The notes beneath the pieces are model-generated. The model was given only the letters and a program-made list of their open reading frames with translations, was not told the origin of the DNA and ran no database searches. From Anaerolineae bacterium (GTDB taxonomy: Bacteria > Chloroflexota > Anaerolineae > Fen-1058): 35,377 bases of DNA. Made by a program: the position numbers and the translations under genes. Position 1 is the first letter of the stretch. Each line of letters opens with the position of its first letter. This document shows, piece by piece, positions 23,886-31,900 of this stretch. The stretch lies in NCBI GenBank assembly GCA_003154115.1, contig PMCF01000315.1, forward strand, positions 1 through 35,377, given 5' to 3'.

Positions 23886-25184
23886 ATGCCAAGCTTAAAA
23901 GAAGCAAGATTGAGACATAGCCGATATTACGCTGAATTACTCAATCAGGCGGATGATTCAAGCTACACCGGCCAAGCTGGTCTAGTACGCGGACTCGCCC
24001 AATTCGATCTTAACCGGGCCAATATCGTGGCTGGACAAGCTTGGGCGTCACTTTATGCAGCTGAGATTGAAGGTGCAAAAACTTGCATTCGATATGCCGC
24101 ATTTGGTGAGACCTGCCTGGACTTACGCATAGATCCTCGTGAACAAATTAAATGGCTGCATGCGGCATTGACCGCTTCACTACAGCTAGAAGTTGATTCA
24201 GTTATACCAACCCTCATTGCAGGTATTGGTATCGCCTACAGTATGTTGGGCGAGATCGATCGGGCAGTTGAATATCATCAGAAAGGTCTTCAAGTCGCCA
24301 GTGAACTTGCCGATCGCAGCGGGGTGTGGATGGCCGCGAGCAATTTGATTGATGCCTATTTGATGCTTGGACAACCGGAACAGGCGTTTGATCTATTGAA
24401 GCGGTACAGCCACCTCGCGTTTGAAGCAACTGGGCCGCGAGCCATGATTGGCGCCACGGGACTTTTAGGGACAACCCTCCAGGCGATAGGACAGCCACGG
24501 AAAGCTATTCCCTGCTTTCAGGATGCCCTTAAATTCAGCCGCGAACTGGGAGATCAACGTGATGAATGTACGGCGCTGGTGCATCTGGGTAGCGCTTATC
24601 TCGATCTGGCGCAATACCAAGAGGCATATGCAGCTTACGACGAAGCATTAGGAATATCGCAAAGACTTGGCGATCGAAATAGTATTGCAATCATTCTTGC
24701 GCATCTTGGCGATATAAGATTGTCCTTAAAAGATCCCGATCAAGCAAATGATTTGTACTTACAAGCAATGGCTTTAGCGGAAGCGCGAGGTGATCAAATT
24801 GGTATTGCCACCAATCTGGGTAACCTGGCAAACGTTTGCCTGATGCGAGGTGATTATCAGAACGCCATCTCTATCTATGAACAAGAATTGCAGCTAACAC
24901 GCGCTATCGCTAATAAACTTCTGCAGGGGGCGGTGCTGCTAAATCTCAGTTTAATACATATCAGTCTTGTGGATGATGTAACGGCGCGCAACTATTTGGC
25001 TGAGGCAGAAGCGATATTTATGATTCTCGAAATACCGTTGCCCCAAGAATTCATGTCTGCACAGCTCATGTTGAAAATTCCTCGTCCGATAAGGCATGCA
25101 TTTAAACGCCTTGGAAGTTGGCTGTATAGTCGAAGCCGTTTTACAAGAGGATTATCTTATGAACACTCAACCCGATCCGCATAG
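23886..25184 (+). CDS. TPR sensor-like protein 2
   Basis: A 432-residue product begins MPSLKEARLRHSRYYAELLN, then FDLNRANIVAGQAWASL and DLRIDPREQIKWLHAAL, the same cap as the other TPR genes. About seven degenerate TPR units follow (GIAYSMLGEIDRAVEYHQKG; HLGSAYLDLAQYQEAYAAY). It lies between the WD40-NLR and the short NB-ARC gene and its end overlaps the latter's start by 26 bases, which suggests coupling. The repeats are the most diverged of the seven paralogues, and the C-terminal cap is replaced by a basic tail. Base composition is closer to the upstream WD40 gene than to the later TPR genes. Confidence 0.75.
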   Translation: MPSLKEARLRHSRYYAELLNQADDSSYTGQAGLVRGLAQFDLNRANIVAGQAWASLYAAEIEGAKTCIRYAAFGETCLDLRIDPREQIKWLHAALTASLQLEVDSVIPTLIAGIGIAYSMLGEIDRAVEYHQKGLQVASELADRSGVWMAASNLIDAYLMLGQPEQAFDLLKRYSHLAFEATGPRAMIGATGLLGTTLQAIGQPRKAIPCFQDALKFSRELGDQRDECTALVHLGSAYLDLAQYQEAYAAYDEALGISQRLGDRNSIAIILAHLGDIRLSLKDPDQANDLYLQAMALAEARGDQIGIATNLGNLANVCLMRGDYQNAISIYEQELQLTRAIANKLLQGAVLLNLSLIHISLVDDVTARNYLAEAEAIFMILEIPLPQEFMSAQLMLKIPRPIRHAFKRLGSWLYSRSRFTRGLSYEHSTRSA

Positions 25185-26301
25185 TATCTCAGTAGGCGAT
25201 GTCAGCAACGCTCAAGGTGTTGCCATCGGTAACGGCGCGCAAGTTGTTATTCAACAAGCACCACCTCCGCCTAGACCGGGCAGCGCACCACCGCTTCCCT
25301 CACTGGTTATTGGCCGCGAAGATGACCTACGCAATCTGAAAGAACGCTTGGGCCTTACAGGCGAGAACTCGCTCCAAGTCCTCACTGCCATTCGCGGCTG
25401 GCCCGGCATCGGCAAAACCACCATCGCCGCTGTGCTGGCGCATGATCCGGACATTGCCACGGCCTTTCCTGACGGCGTACTGTGGACATCGCTTGGCCCT
25501 AGGCCCAACCTGTTCTCAGAGCTCGCCACATGGGGGCGCGCCCTCGGCACGGATGATCTGCTGCGCGCCAAGACGCTGGAAGAAGCCACGGCTCAACTCA
25601 CCGCGATGCTGCGCAATAAGCGCATGCTGCTCATCATCGACGACGTGTGGGAATCAGAACATGTCGTGCCGTTTGAGGTCGGCGGGCGCGGCTGTGCCAC
25701 CTTCATCACCACGCGCGAGAACAAAGTTGCACAGGCCCTTGCTCCAACGGCCAACGACATCTACCGATTGCCAGTCCTCACAGACGACAAGGCGCTTGAA
25801 CTACTGCAAGCCTTAGCGCCATCAGTGGTCAAAGACTACCCGGCGGAATCGCGTGACCTGGTACGCGAACTGGAAGGGCTACCGCTAGCCTTGCAAGTCG
25901 CGGGGCACATGCTCAATGTCGAAGCGAGTTATGGCTTCGGTGTCACCGACTTGATCGAGGAATTGCGAGAAGGAGCGGCCATCCTCGAAGCCAAAGCGCC
26001 AGCGGATCGCACCGACCTCGCCAATGAGACGACGCCCACGATTGCCGTGTTGCTTCAGCGCAGTACGGATCGTCTGGATGAACTCACACGAGATTGCTAT
26101 GCCTACCTCGGCGTGTTTGCGCCCAAGCCGGCCACGTTCGACCTCGCCGCGATGAAGGCGGTGTGGTCAGTGGAGCAACCGGAGCCGATTGTGCGAACGC
26201 TCGTTGATCGCGGGCTGCTGGAGTTTGTGAAAGAGATGGGACGCTATCAAATGCACGCGCTGCTGGTCGCGCATGCGAAATCGCTGCTAACGGATGATTA
26301 G
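25159..26301 (+). CDS. Tagged stand-alone NB-ARC ATPase without a sensor domain
   Basis: The ATG at 25159 has AAGAGGAT before it; the frame upstream lies in the preceding gene. The 380-residue product has the tag VGDVSNAQGVAIGNGA (12-27), a proline-rich linker, and a full NB-ARC: P-loop GWPGIGKTT (80-88), Walker B LLIIDDVW (157-164), FITTRE (182-187), GLPLAL (240-245) and a winged helix. It ends in RYQMHALLVAHAKSLL, where the usual MHD aspartate is Ala. Related single-chain proteins continue straight into the TPR cap; here a stop comes instead and the next gene starts two bases later with that cap. It thus looks like the ATPase half of a split NLR. Confidence 0.85.
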   Translation: MNTQPDPHSISVGDVSNAQGVAIGNGAQVVIQQAPPPPRPGSAPPLPSLVIGREDDLRNLKERLGLTGENSLQVLTAIRGWPGIGKTTIAAVLAHDPDIATAFPDGVLWTSLGPRPNLFSELATWGRALGTDDLLRAKTLEEATAQLTAMLRNKRMLLIIDDVWESEHVVPFEVGGRGCATFITTRENKVAQALAPTANDIYRLPVLTDDKALELLQALAPSVVKDYPAESRDLVRELEGLPLALQVAGHMLNVEASYGFGVTDLIEELREGAAILEAKAPADRTDLANETTPTIAVLLQRSTDRLDELTRDCYAYLGVFAPKPATFDLAAMKAVWSVEQPEPIVRTLVDRGLLEFVKEMGRYQMHALLVAHAKSLLTDD

Positions 26302-26303
26302 AG

Positions 26304-27749
26304 ATGCCAAGTTTGCAGGAAGCGCAGCTGAAACACGCTGCGCACTATTGCGCAGTGCTTGACGCGATTGATGATCACTATCGACAGGGTGGTGACGAAT
26401 ATCGTCGCGCGCTTGACCGGCTCGATCGTGAATGGCTGAATATTCGAGCCGGTCAAGCGTCGGCCTCAGTCGACTTGATGATTTCCGAACTATCCGCGCG
26501 GCTTTGCTGTGAATTTCCGCGGGCCGGGACATATGTATTGCATGTCCGGCTTCATCCACATGAGCGCATTCGCTGGTTAGAATCGGCTATCGCTGCCGCC
26601 CGATTTCTCAACGAACCTGCGAGCGAAGCGCTCCACGTGAATAATTTAGGGCTAGCTTACTGGGATTTGGGCGAAGTACGGCAGGCCGTAGAGCATTACG
26701 AAAAAACTCTGACGATGCTTGAGGCTACAGCATACCAAACCGCCCAGAGTGATGTCCTTAATAACTTAGGCGCCGCCTATACCATTCTTGGCCGTTTTCC
26801 CGAAGCGCTTCACTGCCACGAGCAACAGCTGACCATTGCCAGGCAGATCGGGAATCGCCGAAGTGAAGCGAACGCGCTGAATAACCTGGGACTCACCTAT
26901 CGCGCTTTAGGCGATTTCTACCAGGCCATTGCCCATTGTGAACAGGCACTTGCCATCAACCAAAGCCTGAATGATCGCCACGCGGTGAGTAATACGTTAG
27001 GCAGCCTGGGGATATTGTACTCGGATTTAGGGCAACATCAGCGTGCGATCGAATATTATCAGCAATGGCTGGCAGGAGCACAGGCGGCCGGCGACCGTGT
27101 GAATGAAGGTGCGGCTTTAGGCAATCTGGGCCTGACCTATGCTCACCTTCACGACATCGATCGCGCACTGGCGTGTGCCCAACAGCATTTAGCCATTGCT
27201 GAAGAGATCGGCGATAACCGCGGCGCGGCAGACACTTTAGGAAATATAGGCGATATATATATGGCGCAGGGTGACCCGCTGCGCGCCATCCCAATTCTTC
27301 AACGCGCGCTGGAACTTCAACGACGGGTCGGCAATCGATTAGGCGAGCGGATCACGTTAAGCAGCCTGGGCTTGGCTTACCTGGTCATGGATGATTTTGA
27401 GCAGGCATTATTGCTTTATGAGCAAGCCCATGCGCTGGCTTTAGAAATCGGCAATCGGCGCGGAGAGGGCACTGCCCTTTGCGACTTAGGCCAAACCTAC
27501 CAAAAGTTGGGACAACTTGAGCGAGCGATTGAGGCCTGCTCGAAGGCGATCGATATGGCCCGAGAAATCGGCATCCCAGTAGACGAAGCGCGAGCTTGCT
27601 GGGTGATCAGCCGCGCGTACGCTTCAAGCAATCAATACGAACAAGCCATAACCTACGCTAAAACAGCCATCGCCGTTTACGAAAAAATTGACCCTCCGTC
27701 TGCTCTTTTAGTGCAGGAGGACATGACCGGCTGGCATAGCGGCAAGTGA
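26304..27749 (+). CDS. TPR sensor-like protein 3
   Basis: The start lies two bases after the NB-ARC stop. The 481-residue protein opens MPSLQEAQLKHAAHYCAVLD, then LDREWLNIRAGQA, CCEFPRAGTYVL and LHPHERIRWLESAIAAA, the shared cap, followed by about nine 40-residue TPR units. The C-terminus, YEKIDPPSALLVQEDMTGWH, is the shared closing segment. Because NB-ARC and TPR parts occur as one chain in related proteins, this gene and its upstream neighbour are most simply the two halves of one split receptor. A point mutation that created the stop would leave no new ATG cap, so the arrangement looks established rather than accidental. Confidence 0.8.
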   Translation: MPSLQEAQLKHAAHYCAVLDAIDDHYRQGGDEYRRALDRLDREWLNIRAGQASASVDLMISELSARLCCEFPRAGTYVLHVRLHPHERIRWLESAIAAARFLNEPASEALHVNNLGLAYWDLGEVRQAVEHYEKTLTMLEATAYQTAQSDVLNNLGAAYTILGRFPEALHCHEQQLTIARQIGNRRSEANALNNLGLTYRALGDFYQAIAHCEQALAINQSLNDRHAVSNTLGSLGILYSDLGQHQRAIEYYQQWLAGAQAAGDRVNEGAALGNLGLTYAHLHDIDRALACAQQHLAIAEEIGDNRGAADTLGNIGDIYMAQGDPLRAIPILQRALELQRRVGNRLGERITLSSLGLAYLVMDDFEQALLLYEQAHALALEIGNRRGEGTALCDLGQTYQKLGQLERAIEACSKAIDMAREIGIPVDEARACWVISRAYASSNQYEQAITYAKTAIAVYEKIDPPSALLVQEDMTGWHSGK

Positions 27750-27783
27750 TTTCTCCGCTTTGAGAAGACGTGGAAGTGATCGT

Positions 27784-28866
27784 ATGCCTGCTTTGGTGGA
27801 AGCGCAGCTGAGACATGCACAATACTACGCCGAGGTCCTGTATGCTGCCGATCGAATGTATCAGACTGGCCATGAAAGTCTGGCGCACGGTCTCGAACTG
27901 TTTGATCGAGAATGGGCCAATATTTTGATCGGGCAGACCTGGAGCGCGGCCAACGCACAGACGCTGGCTGTTGCCGCCACGCTGTGCTGCGAATATCCCG
28001 AACGCGGCGCCTATTGCCTCAACTTGCGGCAATCGCCTCAAGAGCGTGTGGTCTGGCTGGAGGAGGCCTTGCAGGCGGTGCGGCAGCTGCAGAATCGATA
28101 TGCTGAAGGTAACCTGCTGGGAAAACTTGGCCTGGCTTATGCCGATCTGGGTGATGTCTCGCGAGCCATTGATCTTCATCAAGCCCGGCTGAAAGTTGCG
28201 GCTGAGATCAACGACGCTGAGGGATACACGGCCGGTCTCATCAATCTGGGGATCGCTTGTGATCTCGTAGGGCAACCGGCGCAAGGTATCATTCTGCTCA
28301 ACCAGGCATTGGAACTGGCGCGTCAACGCGGCGAAAAACGTGCTGAAGGAAGCGCGTTAGGCAACCTGGGTATGGCTTATGCGGCCCAGGAGCAATATGC
28401 TCTGGCCGTTGATTATCACACGCAGCATTTGTCCATCGCGCGCGAAATGGGCGACCGGCGAGCCGCGAGCAATGCTTTGACCAATCTGGGGTTTGCCTAT
28501 CGCAAACTGGGGGAACCACAGCGCGCCATTGAATACTATCAACAGTCCCTGTTGATCAGTCGTGCTCTAGGTAACAGGAAGGCCGAGGCACAGGACCTGG
28601 GCAGCCTAGGCCTTACTTACGAAGCGCTCGGCGATCTGCCACAAGCCTGCTTGTTCTATGCACAACGCTTAGCGATCGCCCAACAAATCGGTGATCAACG
28701 CGGGATGGCGATTGCGCATTGGAACTGGGGGGAGGCCTGTATCAAATCTGGCGGTATCGAAGAAGGCTTGCGGCACCTGGATGCCGCGGTTGAAATCGAA
28801 CGCGCCTTAAATGATCCCGTAGCCGAGCAAGACGCGGCCCAGGTTGCGCAGCTGCGCGCTCAATAG
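27784..28866 (+). CDS. TPR sensor-like protein 4
   Basis: The ATG at 27784 matches the MPAL/MPSL start of the family; the longer frame uses a TTG. The 360-residue protein has the cap (AQLRHAQYYAEVLYAADRMY; FDREWANILIGQTW; CEYPERGAYCLNL; SPQERVVWLEEALQA) and about six TPR units, the shortest set with TPR-1. The gap from TPR-3 is 34 bases, without a terminator, so it is probably in the same operon. The missing NB-ARC partner of its own suggests it shares the upstream ATPase. Confidence 0.75.
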   Translation: MPALVEAQLRHAQYYAEVLYAADRMYQTGHESLAHGLELFDREWANILIGQTWSAANAQTLAVAATLCCEYPERGAYCLNLRQSPQERVVWLEEALQAVRQLQNRYAEGNLLGKLGLAYADLGDVSRAIDLHQARLKVAAEINDAEGYTAGLINLGIACDLVGQPAQGIILLNQALELARQRGEKRAEGSALGNLGMAYAAQEQYALAVDYHTQHLSIAREMGDRRAASNALTNLGFAYRKLGEPQRAIEYYQQSLLISRALGNRKAEAQDLGSLGLTYEALGDLPQACLFYAQRLAIAQQIGDQRGMAIAHWNWGEACIKSGGIEEGLRHLDAAVEIERALNDPVAEQDAAQVAQLRAQ

Positions 28867-28911
28867 GGCACTGGACTTTTTTAGTCTGACGAACAACCGC
28901 CAGCGAATTCC

Positions 28912-28925
28912 TGAATAGTTATTCA
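28912..28925. promoter_or_regulatory. Short palindrome between TPR-4 and TPR-5
   Basis: TGAATA-GT-TATTCA is a perfect 6-bp-arm inverted repeat 25 bases before the TPR-5 start, in the longest gap (83 bases) of the TPR array. It may be an operator or a small hairpin. A GACT-T6-AGTC element lies just upstream at about 28874-28887 and could weakly terminate. No clear promoter hexamers are seen. Confidence 0.35.
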
Positions 28926-28949
28926 ACACGCTTGCAAAATCCGACTGCT

Positions 28950-30275
28950 ATGCCATCACTTCACAGCGCCCAGCTACGGCATGCCGTTCACTTCAAAGAC
29001 ATCCTCCTGGCGGCAGATCAGTCTTTCGCGCAGGGCGGTGAGTCCGTCGATTCAGCGCTTGCCCAATTCGATCAGGAATGGCCGAATATCCGGCTGGGAC
29101 AAGATTACGCGCTGCGGTACGCTTCTTTCAATGAAACGGCAGCCCAACTGAGCGCTGATTATCCCGGTGTCGGCGCCAATCTGTTGCATCTGCGGCAATC
29201 CTCGTCTGAACGCATCGGCTGGATTGAGTCAGCATTGACAGCCGCCCAGCGTCTTGGCCAGCGGGCGACGGAAAGCGTATATTGGAGCAACCTGGGACTG
29301 ACGCATTACACCCAGGGAGACTTGCGGCGTGCCCTGGACTGCTTTGAACAAGCCTTGGCCATTGCCCGCGAAATCAGCGATCGACTGCGCGAAGCCAATG
29401 CCCTGGGTAATCTCGGCGTCGTATACGCGGGCACTGGCGATGTTCGGCAGGCCATGACCCGTTACGAACAACAGTTAGCGATCACGCGCGAGATCGGTGA
29501 TCGGCGCGGCGAAGGCAACGCGCTGGGCAATCTGGGATCGGCCTATGCGGATCTGGGCGAGTTCCGCAAGGCGATCGATTATCACGAAAAATGCTTACAG
29601 ATTCATCGCGACATCGGCGATCGCCTGGGCGAAAGCAATACCCTGGGCAATCTGGGCAATGCCTATTACTCACTGGGTCAGTTCGCGCCTGCGATTGGCT
29701 ATCACGAGCAGGCCTTGAGCATTGATCGGGCAATCGGCAATCAGTGGGGGATAGGGAGTGACTTGAGCAATCTTGGGATTGCCTACAAAGATTTGGGCGA
29801 TACCCTGCAGGCGATCGATTACTATCAGCAAGCGCTGGCGCTTGACCGGGAACTGGGCAACGTCTTGGGTGAGGCCGGCGACCTGGTCAATCGTGGTAAT
29901 GCTTATCTTGCTCTGGGTGACGTAGCACAGGCGATTCAACTTCTCGAACAGGGCTTATTGCTTGCTCGTGCGGTTGGCGAGCGCCGACTTGAGAATATTG
30001 CGTTGGGCAATCTTGCCGAGGCGCGCGCCCGACAGGGTGATCTAGAGCAGGCGCTCGATCTTTATCAACAACAATTGACGATCACGCGCGAGATCGAAGA
30101 TCCGCGCAATGAAGCGGATGCGCTATGGGGTAGGAGCCGGCTATTCTATCAACTTGGCCGCCAGGTACAGGCCTGTGAGCAAGCACAGTTAGCCCTGCAA
30201 ATTTGGGAGAAAATTGAAGATCGACGTGTCGCTGAAGTTCGTTGGAGTTTGGCCAGTTGGAACTGCTCAGCCTAG
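28950..30275 (+). CDS. TPR sensor-like protein 5
   Basis: The 441-residue protein starts MPSLHSAQLRHAVHFKDILL at the ATG at 28950; an upstream TTG at 28932 is in frame but outside the family pattern. The cap continues with FDQEWPNIRLGQDYA, DYPGVGANLLHL and SSERIGWIESALTAA. About eight well-conserved 40-residue TPR units follow (GNLGNAYYSLGQFAPAIGYH), then the closing cap WEKIEDRRVAEVRWSLASW. The repeats are regular enough to give a 120-base periodicity in the DNA. It is one of five consecutive TPR-only genes. Confidence 0.8.
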   Translation: MPSLHSAQLRHAVHFKDILLAADQSFAQGGESVDSALAQFDQEWPNIRLGQDYALRYASFNETAAQLSADYPGVGANLLHLRQSSSERIGWIESALTAAQRLGQRATESVYWSNLGLTHYTQGDLRRALDCFEQALAIAREISDRLREANALGNLGVVYAGTGDVRQAMTRYEQQLAITREIGDRRGEGNALGNLGSAYADLGEFRKAIDYHEKCLQIHRDIGDRLGESNTLGNLGNAYYSLGQFAPAIGYHEQALSIDRAIGNQWGIGSDLSNLGIAYKDLGDTLQAIDYYQQALALDRELGNVLGEAGDLVNRGNAYLALGDVAQAIQLLEQGLLLARAVGERRLENIALGNLAEARARQGDLEQALDLYQQQLTITREIEDPRNEADALWGRSRLFYQLGRQVQACEQAQLALQIWEKIEDRRVAEVRWSLASWNCSA

Positions 30276-30319
30276 ACTGGTTGAACGGCCCACTTGGTAA
30301 AGCGCTGAGCATAAAGAAC

Positions 30320-31888
30320 ATGCCTGGTTTACGAGACGCCGCTCAACGGCATGCGGCCTACTTCCTGCGGGTACTCTATATCGCTGATCAACTTTATCGG
30401 CAGGACGAGTCGCAGTTGGACTGGGCCTTGCAGTCTTTTGATGATAACTGGCTCAACATTCAAGCTGGTCAATACTGGGCGGCTGGGTATGCGTCTGTTG
30501 ATGATTCGGCCGCTGAATTGTGCATGCGCTACCCGATTGATGGTGCCTATTTGCTCGACTTGCGTCTGGCGTCTCGGCTTCGCCAGGTCTGGCTGGAAGC
30601 CGGGCTTCAGGCTGCCCGACGCTGCGGCGATCAGCTCAACATCGCTAAATTGCTCGGCGGTCTCGGACGCATCCAGCTCGCCTTGAGTGCTCCGCATGCG
30701 GCCATTGAGTGTTATGAAGCTGCACGCAACATTTTTCGCGAACTCGGCGATCAGGTGAATGAAGGAGCCGCTCTAGGCAGTCTGGGCAGCGCCTATCAGC
30801 AGCTGGGCGACTTCGCGCAGGCGCTTGATCTTTATGCACAGTACAGGCAGCTGGCTCTGGCCGCGAACGACCATGTCCAGGAAAGTCATGCGCTGCACAA
30901 TATGGGCAATGTCTACCTGGCTCAAAACGATCTACCGCGCGCGCTCGACTGCCACGTGCAGGCCTATCAGCTGGCGCTGACCGTCGGCGATGTGCGGGGT
31001 CAGGGCGATCTGTTGATTTGCCTCGGTAAAAACTATCATCTGCAAGGTCAGGCGTCGCGCGCGGTTGAGGTGATCCAGGAGGCTGTGGTCATCTATCAGC
31101 ATCTGCACGATCGACGCGGGGAAGCCAGTGCTATGGCACATTTGAGCGATGTGGCACGCACCGGCGGAAACTTACCGCAGGCCATTCAGTATAGTCAGCA
31201 GAGTCTGGTTGTTACGCGCGAATTGGGCGATCGGCGCAGTGAAGGGCGGCTGCTCAATAGCCTGGGTTCGACCTGGCAGGCCCTGGGAGATATTCAGCAG
31301 GCGCTTGATTATCATCAATCGGCGTTGGCGCTCGCTCAAGAGGTCGAAGATTGGCCGGGCGTCAGTAATGCGTTAGGCGAAATCGGCCGGCTGTGTACCA
31401 CGCTTAACCAACATCAGCGTGCGCTGGCGTTCTATCAACAACAGCTCGCCATCGCCGGGCAGCTCGGTGATCGCAGAAGCCAAGCGGTTGCTCTCTGTAA
31501 TCTTGGTCTGTCACACAAACTGCTGGGAAACTGGGAACGAGCCATCGAATATTACGAAAACAGTCTCCGCCTGGCGCGTGAGATCGGCGACCGCTATACG
31601 GAAGGAACCGCGCTGGGTAATCTGGGCGTGATTTATGCCACACACGATCAGATACCACGCGCGCTGGAACTTTATCAGCAACGCTTGACACTGGCCCGCT
31701 CGATCGGCGACCGTCGGGCCGAAGGGACCATACTCTGCAATTGGAGCTTAGCGCTCTATCGCCTTGGTAACATTGAGGACGCGATTGACCTGGCCGAACA
31801 AGCCGTGACTATTTTAGGGCAGCTGGAAGATACACGCGCGAATGAAGTGCGTCGGCAGATCCAGCAGTGGCGCGCTTTCAAGCGATAA
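30320..31888 (+). CDS. TPR sensor-like protein 6
   Basis: The ATG at 30320 opens the conserved cap MPGLRDAAQRHAAYFLRVLY, then FDDNWLNIQAGQYWAAG, CMRYPIDGAYLLDL and RLRQVWLEAGLQAA; the longer frame from 30242 overlaps TPR-5. The 522-residue product carries about ten TPR units and ends LGQLEDTRANEVRRQIQQW, the shared C-terminal cap. Repeats differ in their concave-face residues from those of neighbours while framework positions (LG, AY, LGD, A) are kept, as expected if ligand specificity differs. Confidence 0.8.
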   Translation: MPGLRDAAQRHAAYFLRVLYIADQLYRQDESQLDWALQSFDDNWLNIQAGQYWAAGYASVDDSAAELCMRYPIDGAYLLDLRLASRLRQVWLEAGLQAARRCGDQLNIAKLLGGLGRIQLALSAPHAAIECYEAARNIFRELGDQVNEGAALGSLGSAYQQLGDFAQALDLYAQYRQLALAANDHVQESHALHNMGNVYLAQNDLPRALDCHVQAYQLALTVGDVRGQGDLLICLGKNYHLQGQASRAVEVIQEAVVIYQHLHDRRGEASAMAHLSDVARTGGNLPQAIQYSQQSLVVTRELGDRRSEGRLLNSLGSTWQALGDIQQALDYHQSALALAQEVEDWPGVSNALGEIGRLCTTLNQHQRALAFYQQQLAIAGQLGDRRSQAVALCNLGLSHKLLGNWERAIEYYENSLRLAREIGDRYTEGTALGNLGVIYATHDQIPRALELYQQRLTLARSIGDRRAEGTILCNWSLALYRLGNIEDAIDLAEQAVTILGQLEDTRANEVRRQIQQWRAFKR

Positions 31889-31900
31889 AACTGAACAACT

